Origin: Nocardioides sp.
GTDB lineage: Bacteria; Actinomycetota; Actinomycetes; Propionibacteriales; Nocardioidaceae
Length of the DNA: 64,000 nucleotides
Reading direction: 5' to 3'
Assembly (NCBI RefSeq): GCF_004803405.1
Contig: NZ_SSXI01000116.1
Coordinates: forward strand, 28,950 to 92,949
Position numbers and translations under genes: made by a program. The notes under the pieces are model-generated. The model saw only the letters and a list, made by a program, of their open reading frames with translations. It ran no database searches and was not told where the DNA came from. Position 1 is the first letter of the stretch. Each line of letters starts with the position of its first letter. Positions 43,061-52,227 of the stretch are shown piece after piece.

Positions 43061-44893
43061 TCAGCCGCGCAGTTCCGCGATGAGGATCTGGGCGTAGCCG
43101 CCGAGGAGGTCGGCCTGCTCGGGAGTCACCGCCCCCCGTTGCTCGAGCGTGGCCAGAGCAGCCTCGTACTCCTGCAGTTCCTTCACTGCGCGTGCGTAGT
43201 GGTCTGCCTGCTTCGTGGGGTCGGTCTGCCCCTCGGCGACCGACCGGGTCGCGCGATCGAGCAGCCCGAGCAGGCGCTCACCCCCGTCGAGGTACAGGAA
43301 CTGAGTGTGGTCGCGCAGCAGCTGCGTGGACGGCTGGATCGGGAACTGGGCGACGTTGGCACACAGGGAACCGCACTGCAGGCCGCGGCCGGCGAGCGAG
43401 GCGCTCGCGTCCCGAAGCATCTCCTGCGCATCCTCGGGGAGCACGAACCCCTCCCGGACGTTGCGGTTGACGACACGCGCGAACTCGCTGCGGTAGCGCC
43501 CTGGGCTCGGGTACAGGCGGTCCAGCGTGCCGGTGTCGAACGGGACGTGTGTGCCATTGAGGAAGCAGAGACCGCCGAGCCCGGGGCGGTTCTCGTTGTA
43601 CCCGGTGTCTAGGGCGGTGGCCACCTCGAACGGCGCGAGGCGAATACCGCGGAGCACGTTGCCCAGCTCGTCGCGGAGTACGGTGCGGCCGTCGGCGGCG
43701 AGGGCGATCCCGGCGCCGCGCGCCGGCTCGGTGCCTTCCTCCGACCAGGCGACCGCCTGGTCCATGGCAGCGGCGAGCGTGTAGCGGTCGGGCACGCGGC
43801 TGCGACTCGGCAACGCGCAGCTGTCGCTCAGCGACGCGGAGGGCTGGTCCCGCCGGAGGAGTGCGTACCGGACTGCGAAGGAGGCCCAGTCCGAGTGCGA
43901 CGTCCCGGCGACCGACCACGTGCGCATGCGGTCACTGTCGGGCTGGAGCGAGCTGATCTCGTTCGCCGAGGCAGGCGCCGTGTACTCGGTCTCGGAGAGC
44001 ACCTTGAACACGGGAAGGTCGAGGTCGTCCCGCATTCGCTCGCCGCCGATGTAGAGCGGGGCCGCGTCCATCGTCGGTGCTGTGCGGACGTGCACGGCGT
44101 TGGTGTAGACCGACAGACGTCCGGCGGACTGCGACACACCCGCACCCATGATCGTCTCGACCTCCGGCTGCAGGGCACCCAGGACGCCGGCCTGGCGTAC
44201 GGCCTGCAAGCCCTGCGCAAAGACGTCGTAGGACAACGGGTCGCCCGACGTGAACCGCCCGCCGTCAGTGAGGTCGAGGACGCCGCACCGGGTCGGGCTG
44301 AAGGCCTTCAGCCCGCGGGTGGGGTGGGTTATGGGGGCGCTTTGGACCGTGATCCCCACCCAGGCGATGCCCTCCCGGAGGAAGTACTCGTGGGTTCGGA
44401 ACCACAAGGCCTCGACGTCGTAGCCGCTCGTGGCGTTGAGCCACTCCACCACGACCGTGCCGTTGAAGTCGCGAGCCTTCGCCGGTCGCCGGACGACCAT
44501 CCGGGTGGTGTAGTCGTGGCCGGTGGAGACCACGCCTGCGGTCGGGGACGGAGTGGGTCGGGCTCCGATTCCGCCGGCGACGGTGGCGTCATAGACGTTG
44601 GCCTCGCCGCCGTAGAAGAACTCCTCCTCGACGTAGCCGCGGCCGGCGATGTCGAGGTCAGTGCCGAAGAAGATGCGGTTGTTCCCGGGGGCGTCGAGGC
44701 GCGAGGGCACAGGGCCGCGGACAGACGGCACCGGCACGTCGGGGAGCGCGGTAGAGGGCGCGCTCCGCGGTGCGGGCGGCTCGGCGGCCGCGCCGGAGGT
44801 CGGCGCGGCCAGCAGGGATCCGGAGAGAGCGGTGACGGCCAGCGCGGCCATGAGCCGCGAAGTCCTTCGCTGGATGAACGGGAGTTGCGACAT
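43061..44893 (-). CDS. Exported alpha/beta-hydrolase-domain esterase
   Basis: A 610-residue protein with a signal peptide (residues 1-~37, ending SGAAA). The alpha/beta-hydrolase domain is of the type seen in large secreted actinobacterial hydrolases (Abhydrolase_10 like). The nucleophile is Ser254 in GAGVSQSAG, HSDW near residue 325 may supply the His, and a helical C-terminal region holds the tail. It is divergent from the Tat-exported esterase, with LacI-type operators between, so it probably works on the same polymer or ester. The ATG at 44893 starts the signal peptide; longer frames upstream lack coding character. Confidence 0.72.
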   Translation of the reverse strand: MSQLPFIQRRTSRLMAALAVTALSGSLLAAPTSGAAAEPPAPRSAPSTALPDVPVPSVRGPVPSRLDAPGNNRIFFGTDLDIAGRGYVEEEFFYGGEANVYDATVAGGIGARPTPSPTAGVVSTGHDYTTRMVVRRPAKARDFNGTVVVEWLNATSGYDVEALWFRTHEYFLREGIAWVGITVQSAPITHPTRGLKAFSPTRCGVLDLTDGGRFTSGDPLSYDVFAQGLQAVRQAGVLGALQPEVETIMGAGVSQSAGRLSVYTNAVHVRTAPTMDAAPLYIGGERMRDDLDLPVFKVLSETEYTAPASANEISSLQPDSDRMRTWSVAGTSHSDWASFAVRYALLRRDQPSASLSDSCALPSRSRVPDRYTLAAAMDQAVAWSEEGTEPARGAGIALAADGRTVLRDELGNVLRGIRLAPFEVATALDTGYNENRPGLGGLCFLNGTHVPFDTGTLDRLYPSPGRYRSEFARVVNRNVREGFVLPEDAQEMLRDASASLAGRGLQCGSLCANVAQFPIQPSTQLLRDHTQFLYLDGGERLLGLLDRATRSVAEGQTDPTKQADHYARAVKELQEYEAALATLEQRGAVTPEQADLLGGYAQILIAELRG

Positions 44894-44961
44894 CTTGTCT
44901 GCCTTGCGTTCGTGGTGGTGGTCACATCGGACCGCGACCGTAGGAATCCACGGCAGCTCCG

Positions 44962-44986
44962 GGCAATGGGTTGCCATCGGTTGCCG
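44962..44986. promoter_or_regulatory. LacI-type operator cluster, left
   Basis: GGCAATGGGTTGCC (44962-44975) is an inverted GGCAA/TTGCC pair. A second TTGCC half-site follows in CATCGGTTGCC (ending 44985). The half-sites match those in front of the LacI gene. The cluster lies 69 bp upstream of the minus-strand esterase. Confidence 0.5.
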
Positions 44987-45016
44987 ACTAGGCCGAGAGG
45001 GACTGACCTTCCCGCC

Positions 45017-45033
45017 TTGGCAACGATGGCAAC
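45017..45033. promoter_or_regulatory. LacI-type operator cluster, right
   Basis: Two TGGCAAC half-sites occur 9 bp apart (45018-45024 and 45027-45033). The same 9-bp direct spacing is seen at 48163-48178 before the LacI gene. It lies on the side of the plus-strand esterase. Confidence 0.45.
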
Positions 45034-45156
45034 TCGTTGACCAGGTCGGTCGGCCGCGCCCACAGTCGAGCCACGCCGTGACCGCCCTCACATCCCCGGC
45101 GATGCTGGGGCTGGGTGGTCCTGCGGCGCCTGCTCGCTCTCTGGAAAGGCTTTGCC

Positions 45157-47094
45157 ATGCCCTCACCTCTCGGTCGCCGTGCCGTCCTTCGTGGCGCGGC
45201 GATCACCTCCGTCGGAGCCGCCGCAGCCGGCGCGCTGGCCCCGTCGTCATCGGCGGCGCATGTTGCCGACGTCCGCGACCGTGGCACCGGTCGGCCCCTC
45301 GAGTCCCCGCGGCCGTTGGATGGCCGCCCGGCGCCCGACTATGACTACAGCCGTCCCAACCGGCTGCCCCAGGAGATGACCGGCTACTGGTCGAAGACCT
45401 TCGACGTCGGCGGCACGTCCCGGTCCGCGAAGGTCTACATCCCTGCCGAGACGCCGAACCGTGCCTACTGGATCGTGCTTGGCGCCCCAGAGGACATGAC
45501 CGCCTCGGCATTCCTCACGCGCAGCGGCTGGCGGGAGCACGCCGACCGCGCGGGCGAGGGGCTGGTCGTCCTGGAACCGGGCGCGGCCGGGTGGGGTGGT
45601 CCCGACGCGGAGGCGGCCTACCTCGACGCGGTGCTGGCCTTCCACCAGTCGAATCCCTACTACTCCATCTTCGGCGAGCACTACCTCGTGGGCTACGAGG
45701 GCGCCGCCCCCGCTCTCGAGCGCTGGGCAGCGGTCAACCCGCTGCGAGTCATCGCCCAGGTCTACCTCGCCTCGACCGGCCTGTCCGAGCGGTTCCTCCG
45801 CGAGGTTGGCTCGTTCGAGTACGACGGAACGACGGATGGCTCCTACACGCCCGTGGAGCTCCCTGAGGACCTGGACCGGATCCGTCGCGACGAGGTCGTG
45901 CTCCCGACCTGGTACATCGCACCCCAGCGGGAGGCCGGCGCGAGCATTGACTACTGGCGCGTGGCGAACGACGCGTCCCAGGGCGGTCGCAGGGACGGCG
46001 TGCTCGGGTCCGTCTACCGCCAGCGACCCGGCTCGGACCGGTGGACGACCTCGTCGTCCGGTCCCATCTCGCTCGTCGCGGTGCAGCCCCGGCCGATGAA
46101 GGCGGCCAGCCGCGGCACCACGGGCCGGATCGTCGACTTCCTCGGCGCCTACACCCGCTACGAGAACTTCTTCGCCTATGGCAACCAGCTGATGGAGCGC
46201 CCAGACCTGAACAAGATGGGCGTCGAGGTGCGGACCATGATGGTGGGTGGCCACCCGCGGGAGTACCTCGTCTACGTCCCGAGCTCGGCAAAGCGGCAGT
46301 GGGGCAAAATGGCACCGGTGGTCTTCGTGTGGCCCGGAAACACGCAGACTGACCGGCTCTTCTTCGACTCCGCGCAGTGGTGGCGGGTCGCCGACGAGCA
46401 CGGCTGCGTCGTGGTCGTGATCTGCGAGACCTACGCGGCGTCGGCTATCTCGGTCAGTCACCGCGACTCCGACGAGTTCTACCGCAAGCTCCGCGACGTG
46501 GTGCTGCGGCGATACGACGTCGACCCGACCCGCTTCTACAGCACGGGACAGTCAGCCGGGAGCGGCGTGACCCAGACCCTCGCCATCGCCAAGCCGGAGT
46601 ACTTCGCCGCCGTCGCGTCGACCTCCTTCGCCGGAGGCCCCGACGGACAAGGACGCGTGACACTGGACGGCACGCCCTACCAGGCGAGCGGGGAACCGAT
46701 CCCGAACTACCTCATCTACGGGGCCGGCGACCTCTCCTTCCTTGCGGGCACCCTGTGGGACGACACCCAGAACCGGCTGGACGCGTGGGCGGACTACCAC
46801 CTCGGGGTCAACGGGCGCAGCCTGGACGAGATCGCCGAGGCCGACGCGGTCCGCAGCGGTTGGAAGAACCGGTTCCGAACCTGGACTTGGACCACGCCCG
46901 ACACCGAGGCGCCAGCCGTCAAGGTGTCGCTGAACGAGTACCGATCCCACAACAACACTCCTGAGGAGACGCCCATGCTCTGGGACTTCCTCGAGCACTA
47001 CCGGCACGAGGTCGCGGAGGACGGGACCGTCACGCGGTGGTGGAGCCCGTCCGGCTTCCGCAACCCGGCGGACGAGGTCCAGATCACGTCCTGA
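45157..47094 (+). CDS. Tat-exported PHB-depolymerase/feruloyl-esterase-like protein
   Basis: A 645-residue protein with a Tat signal (GRRAVLRG near residues 6-13, then a hydrophobic stretch to Ala-rich cleavage). It looks like two alpha/beta-hydrolase lobes. In the N-terminal lobe the nucleophile elbow reads GYEGA with Glu181 where Ser is expected, so that lobe is inactive. In the C-terminal lobe (about 370-645) GQSAGS supplies Ser466 in a depolymerase/feruloyl-esterase-like context (KMAPVVFVWPGN, YSTGQSAG). GGAAAGG precedes ATG 45157. It likely cleaves an extracellular ester and, with the divergent esterase, feeds the shikimate/protocatechuate route. Confidence 0.73.
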   Translation: MPSPLGRRAVLRGAAITSVGAAAAGALAPSSSAAHVADVRDRGTGRPLESPRPLDGRPAPDYDYSRPNRLPQEMTGYWSKTFDVGGTSRSAKVYIPAETPNRAYWIVLGAPEDMTASAFLTRSGWREHADRAGEGLVVLEPGAAGWGGPDAEAAYLDAVLAFHQSNPYYSIFGEHYLVGYEGAAPALERWAAVNPLRVIAQVYLASTGLSERFLREVGSFEYDGTTDGSYTPVELPEDLDRIRRDEVVLPTWYIAPQREAGASIDYWRVANDASQGGRRDGVLGSVYRQRPGSDRWTTSSSGPISLVAVQPRPMKAASRGTTGRIVDFLGAYTRYENFFAYGNQLMERPDLNKMGVEVRTMMVGGHPREYLVYVPSSAKRQWGKMAPVVFVWPGNTQTDRLFFDSAQWWRVADEHGCVVVVICETYAASAISVSHRDSDEFYRKLRDVVLRRYDVDPTRFYSTGQSAGSGVTQTLAIAKPEYFAAVASTSFAGGPDGQGRVTLDGTPYQASGEPIPNYLIYGAGDLSFLAGTLWDDTQNRLDAWADYHLGVNGRSLDEIAEADAVRSGWKNRFRTWTWTTPDTEAPAVKVSLNEYRSHNNTPEETPMLWDFLEHYRHEVAEDGTVTRWWSPSGFRNPADEVQITS

Positions 47095-47115
47095 CGGCTC
47101 ACGCCCGCAGACTTG

Positions 47116-48147
47116 CTAGGGCGCCGGGGCCGGCCGTGCGGCCGGTCCCGACGACTCGCGCAGCACCAGACTGGTGGGCAGCCTGATCCGGTGCGGGGAC
47201 TCCCCGTCGTCACCGACGTGGTGGCCGTGGGGCGCCTTGAGCAGGTCCAGGAGCAACTCGACCGCGAGACGTCCGGCATGGGCGTCCGGACCGCCGAGCG
47301 TGGTAAGCGTCGGCTGGACGAGCTCGGCGGCGAAGATGTCGTCGAAGCCCAGCACACTGATGTCCGCCGGCACCCGCACGCCCCGGTCGGCCAGACGGCG
47401 CATGATGCCGATCGCCAGCAGGTCGTTGTGAGCCACGAGTGCCGTGGTGCCGGACCGCAGCGCGCCGTCGGCTGCCGCGCCGCCGTTGGCGACGGTCGGG
47501 GTATAGGGCCCGACTCTGCGCGCGCGCAGCCCGTGTTCCTCGGCGCCCGCCTTGAGCGCTGCCCAACGCGCAGCGCCCATCCACGATCCCGGGGGACCGG
47601 CGCAGTAGGTGAACTCCTCGTGGCCCAGGGAGGCGAAGTGCTCAAGGATCTGCCGGCAGCCGGATCCGGTGTCCATTGCGACGCTGGGCAGCGGGGCCAA
47701 CTCGCGGTCGACGAGGACCACATGGTGCTTCGAGGCCAGGGCGCGCAGGTCGTCGTCCGGCAGTCGGCTGGCGGCCAGGATGAATCCGTCCACCGAGCGC
47801 AGCAGTCCGTTGATCTGGTCGCGCTCGATCGTCGGAGACTCCTCGGCGTTGACGATGACCAGGGTGTTCTCGGCGGCCTTGGCGCGCTGCTCGGCACCAC
47901 GGATGAGTTCGAAGAAGTGCGGGTTCGCGATGTCGGAGATCACCATCGCGATGGTCCGGTGTCGTCCCGTCTGCAACGCGCGCGCGTGCGGGTTCGGCAC
48001 GTAGCCCAGTTCCTTCGCGGCGGCCAGGACCTGCTCCCGGGTGCGGGCGCCGACCCGTTCAGGTCGGCCGAAGGCGCGCGAGACGGTGGAGGGCGCGACG
48101 CCCGCCCGGCGGGCCACGTCGTAGATCGTCGGCTGCTGCACCGCCAT
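47116..48147 (-). CDS. LacI-family regulator of the hydroaromatic block
   Basis: A 343-residue LacI/GalR protein. The N-terminal HTH is TIYDVARRAGVAPSTVSRAFG, followed by a hinge and a periplasmic-binding-like ligand domain (IAMVISDIANPHFFELIRG, DGFILAASR, SVLGFDDIFAAELVQPTLTT). It converges with the Tat esterase and is divergent from the TRAP genes. A palindrome with the LacI-type central CG lies 26 bp upstream of its start. It likely represses the transporter and esterase genes until shikimate, quinate or a related ligand binds. ATG 48147 is preferred to an upstream TTG that overlaps the operator. Confidence 0.83.
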   Translation of the reverse strand: MAVQQPTIYDVARRAGVAPSTVSRAFGRPERVGARTREQVLAAAKELGYVPNPHARALQTGRHRTIAMVISDIANPHFFELIRGAEQRAKAAENTLVIVNAEESPTIERDQINGLLRSVDGFILAASRLPDDDLRALASKHHVVLVDRELAPLPSVAMDTGSGCRQILEHFASLGHEEFTYCAGPPGSWMGAARWAALKAGAEEHGLRARRVGPYTPTVANGGAAADGALRSGTTALVAHNDLLAIGIMRRLADRGVRVPADISVLGFDDIFAAELVQPTLTTLGGPDAHAGRLAVELLLDLLKAPHGHHVGDDGESPHRIRLPTSLVLRESSGPAARPAPAP

Positions 48148-48162
48148 ATCAAGACACGGCTC

Positions 48163-48186
48163 TGGCAACTTTGGCAACCGATTGCC
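48163..48186. promoter_or_regulatory. LacI-type operator between lacI-like gene and TRAP operon
   Basis: GGCAACCGATTGCC (48173-48186) is a near-perfect palindrome, GGCAAyC-GrTTGCC, with the central CG typical of LacI/PurR operators. A further TGGCAAC half-site lies 9 bp upstream. It is 79 bp before the first TRAP gene. Confidence 0.7.
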
Positions 48187-48265
48187 TTTGTTTCCGCTCG
48201 GTTTCTAGAGTCCGAGACCTGTGATGGCGACCACACGGTCGCAGGCTGGACGAGGAGATGAATTC

Positions 48266-48862
48266 GTGAACACGCACGAGACGGAAGGGACGGGCGCCGA
48301 TCCGTCGCCACGAGCGCTCACGCCACTACGCCGCGTTCTGCGCGTCGTCACCGCGTTCGAGGTCGCTGTTGCCGGGACGGCCGCGGCGCTGATCTTCGTG
48401 CTGGTGCTGGTGCAGGCTGGTCAGCGCTACCTGCCCATCGACGGCTGGACATGGACCGGAGAACTCGCCAGGTACGGACTCGTCTGGCTGACCTTCGCCG
48501 CCACAGGGGTGCTGGTCACCCGGGACGGCCACATCGCGCTCCAGCTTGTGGACACCCTGAAGTCCCAACTCGTCGTCCGCACGATCCACGTCTTCGCTCT
48601 GGTGGTCGTCGCGGCGACCGCCGTGGGTTTCGCCTTCGCCTGCTGGTCCTTGATCGATGAGTCCGGCAGCCTCTCGACGCCGTCGCTGGGGCTGCCGATG
48701 AAGTGGGTCTACGTCGTTCCGTTGCTCGGCTTCGTCAGCACCGCGGTGCGGGCCTGCGTCGCAGCGGTCCTGGTTGCCACTCGAGGGGTGCCCGCCGCGG
48801 ATCGCTCCGACGAGCTCGCCATCCAGGTCAACGGGCCCAAGGACCGGGGGGCGACCGCATGA
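48266..48862 (+). CDS. dctQ: TRAP transporter small permease (DctQ)
   Basis: A 198-residue protein with a polar N-terminus and four hydrophobic segments from about residue 27. It has the DctQ-family WTGELARYGLVWLTFAATGV stretch with its conserved Glu and Trp. It links the large permease to the binding protein. The GTG at 48266 has GAGGAG 9-14 bp upstream, and an earlier ATG lies outside the ribosome site. It is the first gene of the unit after the LacI operator and overlaps DctM by 4 bp. Confidence 0.85.
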   Translation: MNTHETEGTGADPSPRALTPLRRVLRVVTAFEVAVAGTAAALIFVLVLVQAGQRYLPIDGWTWTGELARYGLVWLTFAATGVLVTRDGHIALQLVDTLKSQLVVRTIHVFALVVVAATAVGFAFACWSLIDESGSLSTPSLGLPMKWVYVVPLLGFVSTAVRACVAAVLVATRGVPAADRSDELAIQVNGPKDRGATA

Positions 48863-50136
48863 CCGTCGCGCTCCTGCTGGTGGCCATCGGACTACTCCTG
48901 CTCCTCCGGGTACCGGTCGCCTTCGCCTTCCTGGGCCCGGGCTTGGCCTACATGCTGTTGACGGATCAGTCCCTGGGCCTGGCCATGCGACTGATCGTGA
49001 ACTCCACCGCCAGCTTCCCCCTGCTCGCCGTCCCGCTGTTCGTCCTCCTCGGCGTGGTGGCCAACCACGCCGGCATCGCGGACCGTCTCTTCGACTTCGC
49101 CCTTGCCCTGTTCGGACGGGTGCGCGGCGGCCTGGGCTACGTCAGCGTTGGCGTCAGCCTCGGGTTCTCGTGGATGAGCGGGTCGGCCGTGGCGGACGCT
49201 GCCGCCCTGAGCAAGGTCGAGATCCCTGCCATGCTGCGCAACGGCTACAGCAGGCGCTTCGGTCTCGGTGTCGTCGGGGCTTCGGCCCTGATCGCACCGG
49301 TGATGCCGCCCAGCATCCCTGCGGTCATCTTCGCCGGGCTCGCCGCGGTGTCGACGGGCGCCTTGTTCGCGGCGTCGGTGATCCCGGCGCTGCTCATGGC
49401 GGTCGGTCTCTGCATCGTCGTGTTCTTCATGGTCCGCCGGCAGCCCGACATCGTGCACACCGGCTTCTCGTGGGCACGGCTTGCCGCGACCGGCAAGCGG
49501 GTGGTCGGACCGTTGCTGGCGCCGGTGATCATTCTCGGCGGCATCCTGGGAGGCTTCTTCACGCCGACGGAGGCGGCGGCGGTCGGTGCGTTCTACATGC
49601 TGGTCCTCGGGTTCGCCTACCGGACCGTGCGGGTTCGCGACCTGCCGCGGATCTTCTCCGAGACCGTCATGACGACAGCCGCGATCATGCTCATCGTCTC
49701 CTCCGCGTCCCTCCTCGGCTACGTGCTGGCTCGCGAGCGCGTGCCCCAAGAACTTTCGGAACTGGTGCTCGGGTTCACTAGCGACCCCACCGTCTTCCTC
49801 CTGATCGTGGCGGCGCTGATGCTCGTCCTGGGCACGGTCGTCGACCCCACCGCGGTGCTGGTCCTCGTAATCCCCATCCTGATGCCGATCGCGCTAGGGC
49901 TGGGGGTCGACCCGATCGTCCTCGGTGTCCTCATGATCCTGTCGCTGATGATCGGTCTGCTCACCCCTCCCGTCGGCACCGTGCTCTACGTCCTCAGCTC
50001 CACCATGAAGGTTCCGGTGGGCGAGGTCTTCAAGGGGTCGCTCCCCTTCATCATCCCCCTGCTCATCATCTGCGTGGCGATCATCGTCTTCCCTGGATTC
50101 GTCACCTGGCTGCCGGAGCAGCTCGGACTGCTCTGA
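48859..50136 (+). CDS. dctM: TRAP transporter large permease (DctM)
   Basis: A 425-residue membrane protein with about twelve hydrophobic segments. It has the DctM hallmarks SFPLLAVPLFVLLGVV, ALIAPVMPPSIPAVI, GGFFTPTEAAAVGAFY and LTPPVGTVLYV. It translocates substrate with a Na+ or H+ gradient. ATG 48859 overlaps the DctQ stop (ATGA). A 70-bp leader with its own ribosome site separates it from DctP. Confidence 0.9.
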   Translation: MTVALLLVAIGLLLLLRVPVAFAFLGPGLAYMLLTDQSLGLAMRLIVNSTASFPLLAVPLFVLLGVVANHAGIADRLFDFALALFGRVRGGLGYVSVGVSLGFSWMSGSAVADAAALSKVEIPAMLRNGYSRRFGLGVVGASALIAPVMPPSIPAVIFAGLAAVSTGALFAASVIPALLMAVGLCIVVFFMVRRQPDIVHTGFSWARLAATGKRVVGPLLAPVIILGGILGGFFTPTEAAAVGAFYMLVLGFAYRTVRVRDLPRIFSETVMTTAAIMLIVSSASLLGYVLARERVPQELSELVLGFTSDPTVFLLIVAALMLVLGTVVDPTAVLVLVIPILMPIALGLGVDPIVLGVLMILSLMIGLLTPPVGTVLYVLSSTMKVPVGEVFKGSLPFIIPLLIICVAIIVFPGFVTWLPEQLGLL

Positions 50137-50206
50137 GTTCCAGCCCGGTCTCCCCACCTCCACACCCAAGAAGCGACGTGCTCGTGCCCGTTGGAAAGGA
50201 ACACCC

Positions 50207-51220
50207 ATGAAGAACCTCACCAAGTCCCACCGTGCCCTGGCGGCTGCTGCTGTCATCGCCCTGCCCTTGGGGCTCGCCGCTTGCGGCGACGACGGCGGCG
50301 GCTCTGGCGGCGAAGCCAAGCTCACGCTGGCGCACAGCTACACCGAGGACCAGCCGCAGCACACCTGCGGCGCCGAGGTCATCAAGAAGGGTGTCGAGGA
50401 CGCCGGTGTCGACCTGACCGTCGAAATCTTCCCCGCCAGCCAGCTCGGCGGTGACGCCGACCGGATTGCCTCGGTGCAGTCCGGCGACATCGACATCGAC
50501 ATCCAGGGCGCCAGCGCGCTTGCCGCCGTCTACGAGCCGGTGGGTGTCCTCGACGCGGCCTACGCGTTCCCGGACGCCGACGCTCTCGACAACTACTTCA
50601 CGAGCGGTGCCGTCGATCAGCTCAAGGAGGACTTCAAGGCGGCCTCGGACGTCTCCATCCTCGGCGCCTGGTCCGCCGGCGCGCGCCAGTTCACGGCCAA
50701 CGAGCCGATCCGCGAGCCAGCCGACCTCGACGGGCTGCGTATGCGGTTCCCCGGATCCCCCCAGTTCCTGCTGAACGCGAAGGCCCTCGGCGCCAAGGCG
50801 ACGGAGGTCGCCTACGAGGAGCTTTACCTCGCCCTCCAGCAGGGCGTCGTGGACGGCCAGGAGAACCCCATCGTCAACATCCAGGCCACCAACCTCGTCG
50901 AGGTCCAGGACTACCTCAGCATGTCCAACCACCAGCAGAACTCCAACCTGATCGTCGCCGGTCCTGCCTACGACGACCTGACCGACGAGCAGAAGTCCGC
51001 GCTGGACGACGCCGTCGCCGACGCGGTGGAGCAGATGCCCGGCTGCGTCGAGAAGGCCGAGAAGGAGATCCTCGACGGCTACGAGGCCGAGGACTCGATC
51101 GAGATCGTCGACGACGTCGACACCGAGGCCTTCTCCGAGCAGACCGACGCCTGGTTCCGCGAGAACCTCGAGGGCGACTCCCTCGCCGTCTACGAGTCGA
51201 TCAAGGACTCTCAGCAGTGA
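50207..51220 (+). CDS. dctP: TRAP substrate-binding lipoprotein (DctP)
   Basis: A 337-residue binding protein. A signal peptide ends in the lipobox LAAC (Cys near 26), so it is lipid-anchored, as usual in actinobacteria. DctP features include LTLAHSYTEDQPQHTCGAEV, FPASQLGGDADRI, the Arg in GLRMRFPGSPQF and WDGQEN-like VVDGQENPIVNI. A carboxylate substrate is expected from the family's conserved Arg. GGAAAGGA precedes ATG 50207. The operon context indicates shikimate, quinate or protocatechuate-type acids. Confidence 0.88.
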   Translation: MKNLTKSHRALAAAAVIALPLGLAACGDDGGGSGGEAKLTLAHSYTEDQPQHTCGAEVIKKGVEDAGVDLTVEIFPASQLGGDADRIASVQSGDIDIDIQGASALAAVYEPVGVLDAAYAFPDADALDNYFTSGAVDQLKEDFKAASDVSILGAWSAGARQFTANEPIREPADLDGLRMRFPGSPQFLLNAKALGAKATEVAYEELYLALQQGVVDGQENPIVNIQATNLVEVQDYLSMSNHQQNSNLIVAGPAYDDLTDEQKSALDDAVADAVEQMPGCVEKAEKEILDGYEAEDSIEIVDDVDTEAFSEQTDAWFRENLEGDSLAVYESIKDSQQ

Positions 51221-52227
51221 CGGACGGCGGCGCCGCTCCGGCCGCCGTCGTCCCCACCTACCGGGGGCCGGTCGCCGCGGGCGACCTGGGGTGGACCCTC
51301 ACCCACGAGCACCTGTTCGTACTTAGCCCCGAGCTCGACCGCGAGTACCCGCATCCCGAGTGGGACGCGGATCTCGCGGTCGAGCGGGCCGTGGCGGGCC
51401 TGGAGGAGCTGTGGAACCTCGGCGTGCGCACGGTCGTCGATCTCACTGTTCCGGGTTTGGGACGCGACACGAGCCTGGTGGCACGCGTCGCGGCGCGGGT
51501 GCGGGTCAACCTCGTCGCCTCGACCGGTTGGTACGCCGACGAGGTGCTGCCTCCGTACTTCCGGACTCATGGCCCGGGTCGCCTGGTCGGCGGCCCGGAA
51601 CCGTTGGTGGAGATGTTCCGGCGCGATGTGACCGAGGGCATCGGTGACAGCGGCGTACGCGCGGGGATGCTCAAGGTAGTCACCGACGCCCCTGGGATGA
51701 CTGCTGACATCACCCGTGTCATGGATGCCGCAGCGACCGTCCACGTCGAGACGGGTGTACCCGTCACGACGCACAGCAACCCGCACACTCGAAACGGTCT
51801 TGACCAGGCGGGTTTCCTCACCGAACGAGGAGTCGATCCGGCCCACGTCGTGATCGGTCACAGCGGTGACAGCGATGATCTCGACTACCTCCTGGCCCTG
51901 CTGGACACCGGCGTCACCCTCGGGATGGACCGATTCGGAATGGCCCACACCGGCAGCGACGAGCAACGCGTCGCCGTCGTGCTCGACCTCCTTGACAGGG
52001 GCTACGCCCAGCAGCTCGTGCTCTCGCACGACAGCGCCTACTTCAGCCGGGTCACACCGCCGTCATGGCGGCAGGTCAACACCCCGCACTGGACCCATGA
52101 CCACCTCAGCCGCCGGATCGTGCCGCAGCTCCTCGAGCGCGGCGCACGCCAGGAGGACCTCCACACCATGATGATCACCAACCCTCGCCGGCTGCTGGCG
52201 CCCGCGCGCGTGGAGGCCCGGAGATGA
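51217..52227 (+). CDS. Phosphotriesterase-family metallohydrolase
   Basis: A 336-residue binuclear-metal amidohydrolase of the phosphotriesterase/lactonase family: His30 and His32 (LTHEHLF), bridging Lys153 (MLKVVTD), His186, His215 (IGHSGD) and Asp272 (LSHDSAYF) are all present. Family members hydrolyse lactones, esters or amides. In a shikimate operon, opening a lactone or removing an ester group from an imported quinate/shikimate derivative is a reasonable role. It overlaps DctP by GTGA and the dehydrogenase by ATGA, so transport, hydrolysis and oxidation are coupled. It is not a standard part of known quinate pathways. Confidence 0.8.
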   Translation: MTDGGAAPAAVVPTYRGPVAAGDLGWTLTHEHLFVLSPELDREYPHPEWDADLAVERAVAGLEELWNLGVRTVVDLTVPGLGRDTSLVARVAARVRVNLVASTGWYADEVLPPYFRTHGPGRLVGGPEPLVEMFRRDVTEGIGDSGVRAGMLKVVTDAPGMTADITRVMDAAATVHVETGVPVTTHSNPHTRNGLDQAGFLTERGVDPAHVVIGHSGDSDDLDYLLALLDTGVTLGMDRFGMAHTGSDEQRVAVVLDLLDRGYAQQLVLSHDSAYFSRVTPPSWRQVNTPHWTHDHLSRRIVPQLLERGARQEDLHTMMITNPRRLLAPARVEARR

